Assembly (NCBI RefSeq): GCF_000428945.1
Contig: NZ_AUAX01000006.1
Coordinates: forward strand, 124,001 to 188,000
DNA: 64,000 nt
Source of the DNA: Hamadaea tsunoensis DSM 44101
Lineage (GTDB): Bacteria; Actinomycetota; Actinomycetes; Mycobacteriales; Micromonosporaceae
Direction: 5' to 3'
In this document: one piece after another, positions 40,938-50,631 of the stretch
How the letters are laid out: each line of letters begins with the position of its first letter
Numbering within the stretch: position 1 is the first letter of the stretch
Notes under the pieces: generated by a model
Database searches by the model: none
What the model was told of the DNA's origin: nothing
Seen by the model: the letters and a program-made list of their open reading frames with translations, nothing else
Position numbers and translations under genes: made by a program

Positions 40938-43763
40938 ATGAGTTCGTACGGCGACCCCAACGCCGGCGCCGGACACTGGAACGAGGCCGGCCGCGATGGT
41001 GCCGGCTACGACGGTGCCGGTTACGACGGCGGCTACGGCGCCGCAGCGCCCTCCTCGGGCCGAGCGTCCGCACCGCAGCCCGGCCGCGGCCGGGCGCAGG
41101 TGAACCGGGACGATTTCGGCTACCAGTACGACGACGACGCCGGCCGCCCGGCCGCCTCCTACGACGACTACAACAACCCGGGCGGCGGCTACGGCCGGCC
41201 CGTGGGCAGCGCGTCGGTGGGCTCCGCGTCGGTGGGCTCCGCTTCCGTTCCGACCTCTCCGGCGAGCGGGTCCGCCCCGGTGGGTCGTGCCTCGGTCGGC
41301 CGCGCGGGCGTCGTTTCCCCGGGCACCGCCGGGCGGGCGAGCGTACCGGCGCCGGGTGCCGGTCGGGCCGGCGTACGGCCGGTCGACCCGGACGAACTCG
41401 ACGGTCCTGACCGCGGCCCCGGTGGTCCCGGCGGCCCCCGCGGTCCCCGCGGCCGGGACGGCGGCAGCGGCGGCGGAAAGGGCGCCCCCCGCTCCAAGAA
41501 CGCCAAGAAGTCGCGCCGCATCAAGATCATTACGGCCTCGGTCGCGGCGTTCCTGATCCTCTTCGGTGTCGGCGCCATCGGCGGTACCTACTACTTCGAC
41601 ACCGTCGACGAGTACCTGCCGGACGCCATCCCCACCGCGCAGACGACCGCGGTGATGGCGAGCGACGGCAAGACGCAGATCGCCCAGCTGGGTACGGAGA
41701 ACCGCATCACGGTCCCGATGTCGATCATCCCGGACCAGGTGCGCAAGGCCCTCATCGCCGGTGAGGACAAGGAGTTCTTCGACCACCACGGCATCTCCTA
41801 CAGCGGCATCCTCCGCGCGGCCTGGAACAACGTGACCGGCGGCGACAAGCAGGGCGCCTCGACCATCACGCAGCAGTACATCAAGATCGCGACCCAGCAG
41901 TCGCAGATCACGTACGCCCGTAAGCTCCGCGAGGCGGTCCTCGCCCGCAAGCTGGAGGACAAGTACTCGAAGCTCGAGATCATGGGCTTCTACCTCAACA
42001 CCGTCGACTTCGGCCGGGGAGCGGTCGGCATCGAGAAAGCCGCGCAGGCGTACTTCAACAAGAGCGCCAAGGACCTGACGGTGCCGGAGGCGGCCGTGCT
42101 CGGCGCGGTCATCAAGGACCCCTACGGTTCGGGCGGCGCCGGCGGCAGCCCCTACGATCCCGAGTTCCACCCGGACACCGCCAAGGTCCGCTGGGGCTAC
42201 GTGCTGGACAACATGGTCGAGAAGGGCTGGCTGCCGGCGACGGACCGGGCCGCCATGCAGTTCCCCGTCGACAAGGTACGCAAGGCGGCCACCGTGTCGA
42301 CCACGGCGCAGTGGGGCATCAAGATCAACCCTGGTGACCCGGCCGGCAAGGCGACCGGCAATGTGATCAATTACGTGTCCCAGGAGCTCTCCGCCCAGGG
42401 CATCAGCCCCGACGAGCTGCGTACCGGCGGCTACCGCGTGACCACGACGATCGACATGAACGCGCAGAAGATCGTCGAGACGGCCGCCCGGCCCGACCTC
42501 AAGACCTCGCAGATCTACGGCCGCAAGGTGACCAAGACGCAGGACCTGGAAGCGGCGGCGGTCATGATCGACCCGTCGAACGGCCGGGTGCTCGGTTACT
42601 ACGGCGGCCTCGACGGCACCGGCACCGACCTGGCCGGCCTGAACACCGGTGGCGCGCACGGCGAGTTCGGCGGCCACGCGCCCGGATCGTCCATGAAGGT
42701 CTACACACTGGCGGCCGCGCTGGAGGCGGGTGTCTCGCTGCAGACCCGCTGGAAGGCGAACCCGTTCACGACCGAGGACGGTCACAAGATCGGTAACGCC
42801 GGCTACAACAACGCCAGCTGCGGCAACTACTGCACGCTCGAGTACAGCTTCATGAAGTCCTTCAACGTCCCGTTCTACTGGGTCGCCCGGCAGATCGGTC
42901 CGGGCAAGGTCGTCGAGATGGCCGAGAAGGCCGGCGTACGCACGATGTGGACGACGGACGGCGCCCCGGTGGACCTGACGAAGGACATGCAGGGCGCTCA
43001 GGACCGCGCGCCGTTCGACCGCGAGGTCGGCTACGGCCAGTACCCGATCACGGTGCTGGACCACGCGAACGGTGTGGCGACGATCGCGAACGGCGGCGTC
43101 TACAACAAGGCCCACTTCGTGCTGAAGGTCGAGAAGAAGGACATCACGACCGGGCAGTACAAGATCGTGACGAGTGCCGGCGAGAAGCTGGCGCCGACCG
43201 CCACGATCCGGCGCCAGGTCGCCAACGACGTCACGTACGCGATGGAGAAGGTCTTCGACGACCACGGCTGGCCGTCGATCGCCGGCGGGCACCAGATCGC
43301 CGCCAAGACCGGTACCTGGGAAGGCGCGACCGTCAAGAACGGCAGGGTCGTCGCCAGCAGCGACAACGCGCACGCCTGGGTCGTCGGCTTCACCAAGCAG
43401 GCGGCACTGGCGGTGTGGACCGGCAACGTCCTCGGTGAGACGCCCGTCGTCGACCCGAAGACCAACAGCACGATCACGTCGGGCAGTGCGCCCTACCGGA
43501 TCTGGAACCAGATCTTCCAGGGCTACACCAAGGGCACCGACAAGCTCAAGCTGGCTGACCCGTCGCACGTCGGCGACGACGACAGCCCTCTGGCGAACGG
43601 GATCTCCCCGACGCCGAGCCTGCCGGTGCTGCCCTCGGGCGGAACCGGCGACCCCAACTGCATTCCCCTCGTGACCTGTCCCACTACCGACCCCGGCGGC
43701 CCGCAGAGTCCCGATCCGTCCGCGTCGCCGAGGACCTCGAAATCGCCCCGGCCTGGAGGCTGA
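40938..43763 (+). CDS. ponA: class A penicillin-binding protein (transglycosylase/transpeptidase), PonA1-like
   Basis: This bifunctional enzyme polymerises glycan strands and cross-links peptides outside the membrane. The 941-residue protein has a Gly/Ala/Tyr-rich cytoplasmic N-terminus of about 190 residues, a membrane helix (about 195-218), the GT51 domain (EDKEFFDHHGISYSG near 276; GASTITQQYIK) and the transpeptidase domain with SxxK in GSSMKVYTLAAAL (about 584), SFN in MKSFNVPFYW and KTGTWEG (about 789), then a Pro/Ser/Asp tail. It lies one nucleotide before a GT87-type gene and is paralogous to the PBP at 45288. Confidence 0.96.
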   Translation: MSSYGDPNAGAGHWNEAGRDGAGYDGAGYDGGYGAAAPSSGRASAPQPGRGRAQVNRDDFGYQYDDDAGRPAASYDDYNNPGGGYGRPVGSASVGSASVGSASVPTSPASGSAPVGRASVGRAGVVSPGTAGRASVPAPGAGRAGVRPVDPDELDGPDRGPGGPGGPRGPRGRDGGSGGGKGAPRSKNAKKSRRIKIITASVAAFLILFGVGAIGGTYYFDTVDEYLPDAIPTAQTTAVMASDGKTQIAQLGTENRITVPMSIIPDQVRKALIAGEDKEFFDHHGISYSGILRAAWNNVTGGDKQGASTITQQYIKIATQQSQITYARKLREAVLARKLEDKYSKLEIMGFYLNTVDFGRGAVGIEKAAQAYFNKSAKDLTVPEAAVLGAVIKDPYGSGGAGGSPYDPEFHPDTAKVRWGYVLDNMVEKGWLPATDRAAMQFPVDKVRKAATVSTTAQWGIKINPGDPAGKATGNVINYVSQELSAQGISPDELRTGGYRVTTTIDMNAQKIVETAARPDLKTSQIYGRKVTKTQDLEAAAVMIDPSNGRVLGYYGGLDGTGTDLAGLNTGGAHGEFGGHAPGSSMKVYTLAAALEAGVSLQTRWKANPFTTEDGHKIGNAGYNNASCGNYCTLEYSFMKSFNVPFYWVARQIGPGKVVEMAEKAGVRTMWTTDGAPVDLTKDMQGAQDRAPFDREVGYGQYPITVLDHANGVATIANGGVYNKAHFVLKVEKKDITTGQYKIVTSAGEKLAPTATIRRQVANDVTYAMEKVFDDHGWPSIAGGHQIAAKTGTWEGATVKNGRVVASSDNAHAWVVGFTKQAALAVWTGNVLGETPVVDPKTNSTITSGSAPYRIWNQIFQGYTKGTDKLKLADPSHVGDDDSPLANGISPTPSLPVLPSGGTGDPNCIPLVTCPTTDPGGPQSPDPSASPRTSKSPRPGG

Positions 43764-43764
43764 C

Positions 43765-45213
43765 ATGATCCGAGTCGACACGGACACCGAAGCGGTATCC
43801 GAGGCCGACGACAACGTAAGTCCGAGCGGGACAGGGACTCCTATGGATTCCCCGTCCCGCTCGGATGGTTTCGTCGGCGGCCTCGCCGAACTGCTCGGCG
43901 GCAAGGTGGGTGACCACGCCTCGCCGGTACGCCACACAGTGCGGTTCGTGGGACTCATCGTGCTCGGGCTGACGTTCCTGACGCTGGCCCTGCACTTCGT
44001 CCAGAAGTCGCCCTGCCGGGACGGCGCCTGGTCGGACAACAAGCAGTACACGCACTTCTGCTACACCGACGTGCTCGCCCTGTACGGCGCCGAAGGCCTG
44101 GCCGACGGCAAGGTGCCCTACGTCGACCACGCCGTCGAGTACCCGGTGCTCACGGGCGCGATGATGGGTGTCATCGGCCTGCCGATCCACAAGTACGGCC
44201 AGACCCACCCGGAGTTCAACCAGTACCAGGGGTTCTACGACCTCACCGCGCTGGTGCTGGGCGCGTTCGCCCTGATCACCGCCGCGATGATCGTGGCCCT
44301 GCGCAATCGCCGGCCCTGGGACGCGGCGATGTTCGCGCTCTCCCCAGCCCTGCTCGTGACGGCCACGGTCAACTGGGACTTCCTGGCCATCGTGCTGGCG
44401 GTCGGCGGCATCTACGCCTGGTCGCGCCGATGGGACTGGGCCTGGCTCCCGCCGGTCGTCACGGGTGTCCTCTTCGGACTCGGCGCCTCGGCCAAGTTGT
44501 GGCCGCTGTTCCTGCTCGGCGGCATCCTCGCGGTCGCCGTACGCAACCGGCAGCTGAGCAGGTTCTTCATCGCGGCCGGCGCCACGGTGGTCACCTGGCT
44601 GATCGTGAACGTGCCGGTCATGATGGCCAACTTCGCGAGCTGGAACGAGTTCTTCCGCAACAGCAACGAGCGCGGCGTGGACTGGGGCGTGCTGTGGTAC
44701 GTCGGCCGCTACTTCGACAGCAAGTTCTGGTCGGGGGCGCCCGGCGACTCGGGCCTGTTCCAGTACCTGTCGCGGGACGAGAACCGGTCGCTGCTCAACT
44801 TCATCTGCTACGCGCTGTTCCTCGGCGCCTGCGCGGGCGTCTTCTGGCTGGCCCAGAAGGCTCCGGCGGCCCCCCGGCTGACCCAGCTGACCTTCCTGAT
44901 CGTGGCGTTCTTCCTGCTGTTCAGCAAGGTGTGGTCGCAGCAGTTCACGCTGTGGCTGCTGCCGCTGGCGATCCTCGCCCGGCCGCGCTGGGGCGCGTTC
45001 CTGCTCTGGCAGTTCGCCGAGCTCGGCTACTTCCTGGCGTTCTACGGCGAGCTCCTGGGCGCGTCGGGCAAGAACGTCATGCCCGAAGGTGTGTTCGTTC
45101 TCGCATCGACGTTCCGCTGGGTGACGGTTGCCGCGCTGTGCGTACTGGTGATTCAGGACATCCGGCACCCGAAGCGGGACGTGGTACGCCAATCCGACCC
45201 GCTCGCGGTCTGA
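43765..45213 (+). CDS. GT87-type integral membrane glycosyltransferase-like protein
   Basis: The 482-residue protein has a soluble N-terminus (about 55 residues) and about 10-11 membrane segments, with an extracytoplasmic loop after the first helix holding HFCYTDVLALYG and PYVDHAVEYPVLTG, the typical acidic loop of GT87/DUF2029 polyprenyl-linked mannosyltransferases. Mycobacteria have a homologous membrane protein right after ponA1. The start lies one base past the ponA stop. Substrate unknown; cell-envelope glycan assembly is the likely field. A strong hairpin follows. Confidence 0.85.
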   Translation: MIRVDTDTEAVSEADDNVSPSGTGTPMDSPSRSDGFVGGLAELLGGKVGDHASPVRHTVRFVGLIVLGLTFLTLALHFVQKSPCRDGAWSDNKQYTHFCYTDVLALYGAEGLADGKVPYVDHAVEYPVLTGAMMGVIGLPIHKYGQTHPEFNQYQGFYDLTALVLGAFALITAAMIVALRNRRPWDAAMFALSPALLVTATVNWDFLAIVLAVGGIYAWSRRWDWAWLPPVVTGVLFGLGASAKLWPLFLLGGILAVAVRNRQLSRFFIAAGATVVTWLIVNVPVMMANFASWNEFFRNSNERGVDWGVLWYVGRYFDSKFWSGAPGDSGLFQYLSRDENRSLLNFICYALFLGACAGVFWLAQKAPAAPRLTQLTFLIVAFFLLFSKVWSQQFTLWLLPLAILARPRWGAFLLWQFAELGYFLAFYGELLGASGKNVMPEGVFVLASTFRWVTVAALCVLVIQDIRHPKRDVVRQSDPLAV

Positions 45214-45218
45214 CCAGG

Positions 45219-45259
45219 CCGCGCATGACCCGGTGGCAACCCGGCCGGGTCATGCGCGG
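45219..45259. terminator. terminator-like hairpin after the GT87 gene
   Basis: CCGCGCATGACCCGG (45219-45233) and CCGGGTCATGCGCGG (45245-45259) form a perfect 15-bp stem with an 11-nt loop directly after the stop codon. It isolates the next PBP gene transcriptionally. Confidence 0.8.
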
Positions 45260-45274
45260 ATCCCGATGAGCGCC

Positions 45275-45280
45275 TACCTT
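45275..45280 (+). promoter_or_regulatory. candidate -10 of leaderless promoter for second PBP
   Basis: TACCTT fits TANNNT and ends 7 nt before ATG 45288, so transcription could start at the A of the start codon. Confidence 0.4.
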
Positions 45281-45287
45281 GGTGGGC

Positions 45288-47663
45288 ATGAGTTCGTACG
45301 GTGACTATCCCCCCGGGCCGCCCCCGGTCGCGGTCAACGACGGCGCATACCCCTACGCCGCCGGTCCCGAGGTGGCGCAGCCCGGGGTGACGGGGCGTGC
45401 CCGCGTCCCCGAGGCGCCGCGCGTACCGGCGGATTTCGAAGACCTCCCGCCGTGGCAGGGGCCGCCCCCACCGCCCCAGCCGGCCGCCGAACCGCCCGAG
45501 CGGCCCACCCGCCGCGGTCGGCTGCGGCGGTTGAAGGAAGCCCGGCGGCGTAAGAAGCTGCTGGTGGCGTTCGCGGCCTTCATCATGCTGTTCGGCACCA
45601 CGGCCATCGCCTTCACCTGGTTCGTCGACAGCGTCGACGAGATCCGCCCGGAGAACCTGCAGGCGGCCCAGCCGACGAAGATCATGGCCGACGACGGCAA
45701 GACCCAGATCGCCCAGATCGGTACGGAGAACCGGGAAGACATCCCGATGAGCATCCTCCCCGATCCGGTCAAGAACGCGCTGATCGCCGGCGAGGACAAG
45801 GACTTCTACAACCACCACGGCGTCTCGTTCAGCGGCATCATCCGGGCCGCCTGGAACAACGTCACCGGTGGCGACACTCAGGGCGCGTCGACGGTCACCC
45901 AGCAGTACGTGAAGATCGCGACCAAGGACATGGAGATGTCGGTCGGCCGCAAACTCCGTGAGGCCGTCCTCGCCCGCAAACTCGAGGACAAGTACAACAA
46001 GCAGCAGATCCTCGGGTTCTACCTGAACAACGTCTACTTCGGCCGGGGTGCCATCGGCGTACAGGTGGCGGCGCGTACCTACTTCAACAAGAACGCCAAG
46101 GACCTGACTGTCGCCGAGGCGGCCGTCCTCGGCGCCGTCGTACGCCAGCCCGAGCCGACGACCTCCTTCAAGGGCTACGACCCGGCGGTCAATCCCGACG
46201 CGGCGAAGGGCCGCTGGGGCTACGTGCTCGACAACATGGTCGACGCGAAGTGGCTCAGCGACGGCGATCGCGGCAAGCAGCAGTACCCCGCCATCCAGCC
46301 CGTACGCAAGGACGCCGGCAACGCCCAGTGGGGCATCAAGGGTGTCGGCCCGAGCGGTCTGACCTCCGGTAACGTCGTGAACCAGGTGGTCGACGAGTTG
46401 GAGGGGAAGCCGTACAACATCGGCGACCTGAAGACCGGCGGCTACCGGATCACCACCACGATCGACGCCAAGACCCAGCTGGCGGCGGAGCAGGCGGCCC
46501 GCCGGGGCGCCACCGGCTCGCTGCTCAACGGGACGAAGACGAACGTGATGGCCGCGATCGTCGCGATAGACCCGAAGACCGGCCGCGTCCTGGCGTACTA
46601 CGGCGGCGACGACGGCACGGGACACGACTACGCGGGCCTGAACATGGAGAACGGACAGCTGACCGGCGGGCATCCGGCCGGATCCTCGTTCAAGATCTAC
46701 ACGTTGGCCGCCGCGCTCAAGGAGGGCTACTCCCTCCAGTCGCACTTCGACCCGGCGGAGTTCACCGACGGGCAGTTCCGGATCCAGAACGCCGGCCGTG
46801 ACGTCGACTCCTCCTGCGGCAACTACTGCACGCTGGAGTGGGCCACCGTGCACTCCTACAACGTGCCGTTCTACAAGCTGGGCAAGCTGATCGGGGTCGA
46901 CAAGATCACCTCTATGGCGGCCGCGGCGGGCATCAGGACCATGTGGAACACCGGTGACGGCAAGCCGTACGACATCGCGAGCCCGGACTTCCACGAAACC
47001 GAGAACTCGCCGTTCTACTACCACGCGGCGTTCGGCCAGTACCCGATCACGGTCCTGGACCACGCGAGCGGTGTGGCGACCTTCGCCGACCGCGGCATCT
47101 ACAACAAGCCGCACTTCGTCTTCAAGGTCGAGCAGCACATCCCCGGCACCGACAAGTACCAGGCGGTCGGCGGCGAGAAGCTCGGCGGCAAGCAGCAGAT
47201 CGACCGCGACATCGCCGACGACGTGAACGCGGTGCTGCAGGAGATCCCGAAGTCCAACGGGCACACCCTTGGCAGCAGCCGGCCGGTCACCGGCAAGACC
47301 GGCACCTGGCAGTGCCAGAACACCTCGCACAACTGCCACGCCTGGTTCGTCGGCGCCACCAAGCAGATCGCCGCCGCGGTCTGGGTCGGCAACGTCGGCA
47401 AGGAGCAGCCGGTCTACGAGAAGAGCGGCAAGGACATCAGCGGCGCCGGCCTCCCGGGCAACATCTGGGAGAAGTTCATGAACGCCGCGAGCAAGGGCAT
47501 GGACGAGATCAGCTTCCCGCCCAAGGCCAACGTGGGCGATCCCAGCAAGTCCGAGCCCGGCCTCCAGGGGCCCAAGCAGAACTGCTGGTTCATCATCTTC
47601 TGCCCCGGCAACGGAGACGGGAACGGCAACGGCGGCGGCGGTCGCGGGCGGGGCCGCGGCTGA
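45288..47663 (+). CDS. class A penicillin-binding protein, second paralogue
   Basis: The 791-residue protein shares the MSSYGD start, the order of domains and many motifs with the PBP at 40938, so the two arose by duplication around the GT87 gene. It has a short Pro-rich N-terminus, a membrane helix (about 90-112), the GT51 domain (EDKDFYNHHGVSFSG near 169; GASTVTQQYVK), the transpeptidase SxxK in GSSFKIYTLAAAL (about 466), SYN in HSYNVPFY and KTGTWQC (about 669), and a Gly-rich tail. The cysteine pair SCGNYCT is conserved in both. ATG 45288 is chosen over GTG 45279 because of the shared MSSYGD. Confidence 0.95.
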   Translation: MSSYGDYPPGPPPVAVNDGAYPYAAGPEVAQPGVTGRARVPEAPRVPADFEDLPPWQGPPPPPQPAAEPPERPTRRGRLRRLKEARRRKKLLVAFAAFIMLFGTTAIAFTWFVDSVDEIRPENLQAAQPTKIMADDGKTQIAQIGTENREDIPMSILPDPVKNALIAGEDKDFYNHHGVSFSGIIRAAWNNVTGGDTQGASTVTQQYVKIATKDMEMSVGRKLREAVLARKLEDKYNKQQILGFYLNNVYFGRGAIGVQVAARTYFNKNAKDLTVAEAAVLGAVVRQPEPTTSFKGYDPAVNPDAAKGRWGYVLDNMVDAKWLSDGDRGKQQYPAIQPVRKDAGNAQWGIKGVGPSGLTSGNVVNQVVDELEGKPYNIGDLKTGGYRITTTIDAKTQLAAEQAARRGATGSLLNGTKTNVMAAIVAIDPKTGRVLAYYGGDDGTGHDYAGLNMENGQLTGGHPAGSSFKIYTLAAALKEGYSLQSHFDPAEFTDGQFRIQNAGRDVDSSCGNYCTLEWATVHSYNVPFYKLGKLIGVDKITSMAAAAGIRTMWNTGDGKPYDIASPDFHETENSPFYYHAAFGQYPITVLDHASGVATFADRGIYNKPHFVFKVEQHIPGTDKYQAVGGEKLGGKQQIDRDIADDVNAVLQEIPKSNGHTLGSSRPVTGKTGTWQCQNTSHNCHAWFVGATKQIAAAVWVGNVGKEQPVYEKSGKDISGAGLPGNIWEKFMNAASKGMDEISFPPKANVGDPSKSEPGLQGPKQNCWFIIFCPGNGDGNGNGGGGRGRGRG

Positions 47664-47681
47664 TCGCGTACGCGCGAACGC

Positions 47682-47715
47682 AAAGGGCCGCACACCATTC
47701 GGTGTGCGGCCCTTT
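47682..47715. terminator. bidirectional intrinsic terminator
   Basis: AAAGGGCCGCACACC (47682-47696) and GGTGTGCGGCCCTTT (47701-47715) form a perfect 15-bp stem with loop ATTC, between the convergent PBP and membrane-protein genes. The AAA/TTT ends serve both directions. Confidence 0.92.
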
Positions 47716-47737
47716 CGCTGCCTCGTGCCGGGAATCG

Positions 47738-49669
47738 CTAGGGGTTCAGGTAGAACACGATCTCGTCGCCGTGATCCTCGCGCTTGATGCCGAGCCCGTC
47801 GCCGGTCGCGTTGAGCGCGCTGTCGGGCGCCGCGCCGGTGCTCGGGTTCCGCAGCACGATCACTTCCTGTACGCCCAGGTTGCGCAGGTAGTCGACGCTG
47901 GGCTGGTCCGGGAAGGTCTTCACGATCTCGCGGGTCTGCTCCAGCGACTGCGGCGTGAAACCGCTGCCCCCGTTGACGATCTTCTCGAAGCGGTCGGTCG
48001 ACCAGAGCATGATGTTCTCGTCGTTGAGCTGGTCGCTCGGCAGGATCAAGGCCGGGCCGCGCATCGTCGCCATCGCGGCCGGCTGCGTGCGGACCGTCGG
48101 GAAGTCCATCTGCTGCCGGCCTTCGAGCAGGACGAGGACCAGCGGGATGAGCATCGCCGCCACGATCACCGGGTGCGGTTTGCGGTGGGTGTCCCGCTCG
48201 CTGGCGATCTCCGCGGCCCGGTCCCCGAACGCGGTCACGGCTCCGGCTCCCAGGATCGCCAGCAGCAGCGTCGTCCAGACGACGAGGCGGCCGGGCGTAC
48301 GGATGGCGTTCCAGCCAGGCAGGTTGTCGTAGAGGACCTGGTAGACCTTGCCGTCGAGGAAACGCGTACCCATCGCGAGGGTGACGCTGACGACCACGCC
48401 CAGGAACAGCAGTACGCGCTGCCACCACTTCCACGACGAGTAGATGAGCCCCGCGACCGCCAGACCGTACGCGGTGAAGCCGACGAGCAGCGTCATCTCG
48501 CCGCCGCCCCAGCTGTTGAGCGAGTCGCGGGCGACCTGATGGGCGTCGCCCCACAGCCAGTCCTTGCCGGGAGCGGTGAAGAAGCCGAGGATCGGCGGCG
48601 AGTAGAGGCCGACCTCGGCGAAGCTGCGCTCGGCGTACGGGTGGTCCTTGACGACCTGGAAGTACGGGATCGCCATCAGTACGCCGACCGCGGCGAACAC
48701 CAGGCCGCCGACGAGGTCGAAGCTGAGCAGCTTCCAGCCGAACGGCTTCGGTTCGGACCAGAAGAAGAACCGGCCGAGCAGCCAGGCGATCACTCCGGTG
48801 ACCGCGACGATCCCGATGACGTACGCGAACGGCAGCCCGATGCCGAAGCCGAGGCTGATCTGCCAGGCGGCGACGAGCCAGCCGGCCAGGACCCAGCCGG
48901 GTTTGCGCAGTTCGGGGCGGTAGCCGCGGCGCAACGAGTAGCCGTGGCCCCGGGCCAGCATCGCGAGGCTGAGCGCGATGCCACCGGTCGACAGCACGTG
49001 CATGTGACCGGCCTGATCCCAGCGCCACGGCGCGTACGCGCAGATTGCGCCGGCCACCACCGCACCGGGGATCCGCGAGCCGAGCTGGCGGGCCAGGGCG
49101 TAGACGCCGAAGAAGGCGAGGGCGAAGACCAGGACGAACATGATGTTGTAGCGCAGCAGGGCGGCGACCGGACCGGTGCCGATCATCCCGGCCGGGAAGT
49201 AGCCGAGCAGCGTGTCGGAGAACGCGAAGCTGTTGTCCTCCGGGAAGAAGGTGTTGGAATCCCAGACGCCCAGCGGGTTGTGCAGCATCGCGTGGCCGGA
49301 CCACGCCATCTGCCAGGCCTGGAGCGTGGGATCCCAGACGTCGTTGGGGATGGTGTAGAGCGGGTAGCGCATGGTCGGCCAGGTCATCACCACCGACAGT
49401 GCGACGGCGAAGACCGCCGCCCACGTCCATTCGTGGCGCAGCCCCCGGCCGAAGGCGGATCCGATCCGCCGGCCGCGGCCCGGCGCTGGCTCGGCCGCCG
49501 GCGCGAAACTGTCGAACTCCGGCGGTTTGCGCTCGACCTTCATCTGGCCGGGCGGCTCCTCGGCGGGCGGCGGGGCGGCCGCGGCCGGTGGGGCTGCCTG
49601 CTCCGGCGCCGGCTCCTCGCCCGGCCGGGGCTCGGGCGGGGTGTCACGCGTCATCGTGGGCTCCGTCAT
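47738..49669 (-). CDS. polytopic membrane protein, GT-C-like
   Basis: The 643-residue protein has a Pro/Ala/Glu-rich cytoplasmic N-terminus (about 75 residues), 11-12 membrane segments and a C-terminal extracytoplasmic domain of about 150 residues. The first long loop contains NDVWDPTLQAWQMAWSGHAML and FFPEDNSFAFSD with acidic residues, as in GT-C glycosyltransferases, but the precise family is not clear. It ends 22 nt from the bidirectional terminator. Start ATG 49669; ATG 49654 is possible. Confidence 0.8.
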   Translation of the reverse strand: MTEPTMTRDTPPEPRPGEEPAPEQAAPPAAAAPPPAEEPPGQMKVERKPPEFDSFAPAAEPAPGRGRRIGSAFGRGLRHEWTWAAVFAVALSVVMTWPTMRYPLYTIPNDVWDPTLQAWQMAWSGHAMLHNPLGVWDSNTFFPEDNSFAFSDTLLGYFPAGMIGTGPVAALLRYNIMFVLVFALAFFGVYALARQLGSRIPGAVVAGAICAYAPWRWDQAGHMHVLSTGGIALSLAMLARGHGYSLRRGYRPELRKPGWVLAGWLVAAWQISLGFGIGLPFAYVIGIVAVTGVIAWLLGRFFFWSEPKPFGWKLLSFDLVGGLVFAAVGVLMAIPYFQVVKDHPYAERSFAEVGLYSPPILGFFTAPGKDWLWGDAHQVARDSLNSWGGGEMTLLVGFTAYGLAVAGLIYSSWKWWQRVLLFLGVVVSVTLAMGTRFLDGKVYQVLYDNLPGWNAIRTPGRLVVWTTLLLAILGAGAVTAFGDRAAEIASERDTHRKPHPVIVAAMLIPLVLVLLEGRQQMDFPTVRTQPAAMATMRGPALILPSDQLNDENIMLWSTDRFEKIVNGGSGFTPQSLEQTREIVKTFPDQPSVDYLRNLGVQEVIVLRNPSTGAAPDSALNATGDGLGIKREDHGDEIVFYLNP

Positions 49670-49693
49670 GCTCGTGCACCGCTCCTCGTCCGC

Positions 49694-50470
49694 CTAGCTC
49701 GCCAACTCTGCCCGCAGGTAGGCGATGTCGGCACCTTGGCCGTCCTGGCCGCCAGGAGTCTCGACGACCGCCGGCGCCCCGCTCGCGCGGATCGCCGCCA
49801 CCACCAGCTTCGGATCGATCATTCCGGATTGAAGATTATCGTGCCGGTCGCGGCCGGAGTCGAATTCGTCGCGTGAACCGTTGGCGTGAATCAGGTCGAT
49901 GCGGCCGGTGATCGCCATCACCCGGTCCACCACTCCGACCAGATCCTCCCCGCCCGCGTGCGCGTGGCAGGTGTCCAGGCAGAATCCCACGCCGAACTCC
50001 CCCACCGCGTCCCACAGCCGGGCCAGCGCCTCGAAACTGCGGGCACAGGCCAGATCCCCGCTCGCGGTGTTCTCGATCAGGACGGGGACGGCGAACCCGC
50101 CCTGCTCCTGCGCGTACGCGAAGGTCTTGCGCCAGTTGTCGAAGCCGGTCGCGAGGTCGTCACCCTTCTGCATGTGTCCACCATGGACGATGATCCCGGA
50201 CGCGCCGACCTCGGCCGCGCCGGCCGCGTGCGCGAGCAGCAGTTTGCGGCTCGGGATGCGGATGCGGTTGTTCGTGGTGGCGACGTTGATCCGGTACGGC
50301 GCGTGGATGAAGACCTCGGTCGGCGCGGCCTTGATCGCGGCGGCGTCGGCGCGCGGTTCAGGGTTCTCCCAGCCTTGCGGGTCGGTGAGGAAGAACTGCA
50401 CCACGTCGGCCGAGCGGGTCGCCGCCTCGGCCAACGGATCGGCGGAATCGACGTGGGCTCCGATACGCAT
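49694..50470 (-). CDS. nfo: deoxyribonuclease IV-like AP endonuclease
   Basis: The 258-residue TIM-barrel protein has conserved metal-binding motifs of endonuclease IV: IGAHVD near the start, FIHAPYRINVA, IIVHGGH, VLIENTASGD, FCLDTCHAHAGG, DLIHANGSRDEFDSGRDRHDN and VVETPGG. It cleaves at abasic sites with Zn in base-excision repair (family knowledge). It is about 20-30 residues shorter than E. coli Nfo. ATG 50470 lacks a ribosome-binding site; TAGGCT on the minus strand ends 7 nt upstream, again a leaderless pattern. It lies 24 nt upstream of the membrane-protein gene. Confidence 0.92.
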   Translation of the reverse strand: MRIGAHVDSADPLAEAATRSADVVQFFLTDPQGWENPEPRADAAAIKAAPTEVFIHAPYRINVATTNNRIRIPSRKLLLAHAAGAAEVGASGIIVHGGHMQKGDDLATGFDNWRKTFAYAQEQGGFAVPVLIENTASGDLACARSFEALARLWDAVGEFGVGFCLDTCHAHAGGEDLVGVVDRVMAITGRIDLIHANGSRDEFDSGRDRHDNLQSGMIDPKLVVAAIRASGAPAVVETPGGQDGQGADIAYLRAELAS

Positions 50471-50631
50471 GCGGCAGAGCCTAGTACCCCGCCCCGACAC
50501 GAAATGCCCGCGTCACCGGCTTTACCAGTGGTCGTTGGTCTCTCCGTACCCACGTATTCGCACTGATCGGGGCGCTGTCCCGGTCCGCCCGTCGCACCCC
50601 GCGGGGGCACAAACGTTTGGGGAGTGAATCG

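Noticed and set aside
45153-49430. Minus-strand open frame of 1425 codons
   Set aside because: It is antisense to the second PBP gene and out of frame with the membrane-protein gene; the protein is Arg/Gly/Asp-rich low complexity, as usual for high-GC shadows.
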